Part shown: positions 62,040 to 64,000 of the stretch, piece after piece | How positions within the stretch are numbered: position 1 is the first letter of the stretch | Layout: each line of letters opens with the position of its first letter | Source: Laguncularia racemosa | Lineage: Eukaryota; Streptophyta; Magnoliopsida; Myrtales; Combretaceae | Assembly: GCA_037954665.1 (NCBI GenBank) | Contig: JBBMOL010000016.1 | Coordinates: forward strand, 2,480,001 to 2,544,000 | Direction of reading: 5' to 3' | DNA: 64,000 bases | Notes under the pieces: model-generated | What the model saw: the letters and a program-made list of their open reading frames with translations, nothing else | What the model was told of the DNA's origin: nothing | Database searches by the model: none | Translations under genes and position numbers: made by a program

Positions 62040-63740
62040 TGGAATACTCCATGTAGAAAATATGGAGAGGAGGCAGGAATATATAGTAGCCTACATTAAA
62101 AATAAATAAAAATTAAAAAATCGTGCAGCCCCAAGGATATTTCCAATAAGCCGATGATAATGACCCCTCCTGAATGTATACATAAGCGGGTTTCAAGAAA
62201 CCATCATATTCTGTGACAAGGTTAAAATTTTTTTTCTTTGTTTTTGTTTGTTTGTCTGTTTGTTCGTATTTTTTTTATTCAAAGAACATTCCTTTTAACA
62301 AGCTCATCATCAACTATTAGAAAACTTCGAGGACAAACTCTAACAGAGAAAAGGTTTCGTACCATGCCAAGTGACCGAGACAAATTTCTGAACACTAACA
62401 CAGTACTGAACCAAGGGCTATGGATTCAAAGAAGTAAAGAAGTGCAATGGGGTTGTTTCAAGGATTGATAACAAGACAAGCAGACAATGTTTATTGTTGG
62501 CCAAGATGGTAGTCCTGGTGTTGGAGATTGATGAATTCGATTTCCATTAAAAAGAGTAGAAATTAATTTCGCGCAATATGTGAAGACAAGGATCAATGGA
62601 TCTGTTAATGACTATCTAGTTTATATTGGGGAAAAAAAATCATGTTCTTTAGGATCTGCAAATATTTGGATCGACAAGAAGGGACCAAATGAATTACTTT
62701 ATTTTCTTATGACGGCCAGGGCATGTCATAAATTAAGAAAAAAAAAAAAATAAAAGGAGAGGAGAACCTACTATTGTTGCTGTCGTGCGCCGCATTAAAA
62801 TATTGTGACTCACAAGATCATTCCTTCTGTCCTTCGTCCGCTTATGAAGCCACTGCTCTTCTCAAGGTAATGGGCTTTTGCACAGGCTGATTGAGAATGC
62901 AACCTGCAATGATAATATTATGGTGCGGTCAGTTATCATCAAGAAAAAAACAAAAAAGAAGCTTAAGGAAGAAATACAAGCAAAAGAGCAAGTCGCAAAC
63001 CAAAGCCTAAGCCGGACCGTGATGACGAGCTCTTGAATTTTATTATGACGGTGAGCTGAAGATGACAGTAGCAAGGATACAATTGACAAGCTCAATTATA
63101 GTGGTGAGTAGAAGTAGCGATAACTAGAAAACGATCGCAATACTCATTTGCCGGCGACAAGTATGATTGAAGATAGCTGGGAAATCCTCGAGATACTCGT
63201 TTGCTGCTGCTGCCTTCTATTGTTTGTACATGGCTTAAAAAAAATAAAATAAAAAAAGGATTCATCAATTTATAGAGCTACAATTCACGAAGTAGAAAAA
63301 GCAAATAAATCAACGATCGATCAAAGAAGATTTCATGAGCATGTGCAAACATTCACCTACCAATACATTGCAGACTTGTAATCATGGCAATGAATATAAT
63401 GTGAATGATTCCTCGGCCAGTTATTATTATTATTTGATATATCCTTCAAATATGAGAGGGGAATCGAGGAAAAGAATAATAATAATAATAAAAGTCAATA
63501 GAATGAAGAGTTGCTTGCTACGATCGATGGACGAAGATAGAGAGAATATTCTAGTTCCTACTTCCTAGCCGTGAATAACTTCATGGAAAGAGGAACCCTA
63601 GTGATATTATGAGATATTCCTTATCAACAATTTTGCTTCCAAACCCTAAACACACGTGGATTTTCCCCCTTGGCCACCAAAGTTCGCAATACCTTAAACA
63701 TGCAAATTAAGTTCGAATAAGTATGGCCTAATACATATAT
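62040..63740. other. gene-free stretch downstream of AMY3
   Basis: No gene recognised. Frames at 62238-62468, 62862-63095 and 63335-63568 have no domain. The part 62780-63230 is less AT-rich than its surroundings and might be part of a transcript whose remainder lies outside the window, but nothing supports a specific product. Confidence 0.45.
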
Positions 63741-63753
63741 AAGTACGCAAACA

Positions 63754-63796
63754 ATATATATATATATATATATGTGTGTGTGTATATGCGCGCGCG
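63754..63796. repeat. alternating purine-pyrimidine tract (AT)n-(GT)n-(GC)n
   Basis: A compound microsatellite: about nine AT, five GT, TATAT, then gcgcgcgcg. The 43-bp stretch alternates purine and pyrimidine almost without a break. It also produces the spurious minus-strand frame 63624-63896. Confidence 0.85.
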
Positions 63797-64000
63797 TTAT
63801 TGTCAAAGGGCCAATGCATGTATTTTCAATTAGCCTAAAGCAACGTGCACAACGAAGTGGTGTCGCGAGTTCGTACACTAAAATACATACACACACACAA
63901 TTAAATTATTTTGCTACATTGATGCTAGGCTCTTATAACTTGGATTACTAATAAATGAAATGCTTCACTACCTGAGCACGCCTAATAGCTGTATAGCTAA

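Noticed and set aside
63624..63896. 90-codon minus-strand frame with an HTHIYIYIYI run
   Set aside because: Its middle is the translated dinucleotide microsatellite; no domain on either side.
1..64000. CRISPR arrays, operons, tRNA or rRNA genes
   Set aside because: No regularly spaced short repeats with unique spacers were seen, genes are intron-containing and widely spaced, and no tRNA-like T-loop and acceptor pairing was found by eye. A tRNA scan would be needed to exclude one formally.

Overview
The window is nuclear DNA from a flowering plant, most likely a eudicot. It is AT-rich, its genes have introns with GT..AG ends, and it carries plant-type Ty3/gypsy, LINE, hAT and Mutator-like element remains. 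There is no bacterial-style gene packing, no CRISPR array and no rRNA or tRNA gene that I could recognise. The species cannot be named from this sequence alone.

Three intact protein-coding genes can be assembled exon by exon. (1) A hypersensitive-induced response (HIR, PHB/SPFH-domain) gene on the + strand, coding 17948-22393, five coding exons, 285 aa. (2) A mitochondrial outer-membrane porin (VDAC) gene on the - strand, coding 36116-25529, six exons, 276 aa; it is convergent with HIR. (3) A plastid alpha-amylase of the AMY3 type on the + strand, coding 50703-61394, 13 exons, 918 aa, with a transit peptide, two CBM45 starch-binding modules and a GH13 catalytic domain. The three do not form a pathway; each is a housekeeping or stress gene with a known job.

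The rest is mobile-element and repeat territory. 1-16 kb: AT-rich DNA with a ~39-bp minisatellite, a 72-bp duplication, a Mutator-like transposase pseudogene (9894-10812) and a ~1.1-kb segmental duplication (11821-12928 and 14006-15925) whose second copy carries a ~0.9-kb insertion and abuts the HIR 5' end. 19.7 kb: a short LINE tail in HIR intron 3. 22.8-24.4 kb: two hAT-type non-autonomous elements back to back. 27.1-35.8 kb: VDAC intron 2, expanded to 8.7 kb by a full-length but dead Ty3/gypsy element (28763-35558, flanked by a perfect 5-bp target duplication), whose own 5' LTR was later split by a LINE. 36-50 kb: gene-free DNA with a strikingly GC-rich hAT-like element (38662-39325), more of the ~39-bp minisatellite, tandem duplications and a decayed gypsy gag-protease relic (45294-46826). 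61.4-64 kb: no gene recognised.

I did not find a new biological system. The most informative items are the dated order of nested insertions in the VDAC intron, the three hAT-type elements recognised from 8-bp target duplications, the GC-rich hAT-like element with an internal minisatellite, and the conserved regulatory cysteine pair in the alpha-amylase.
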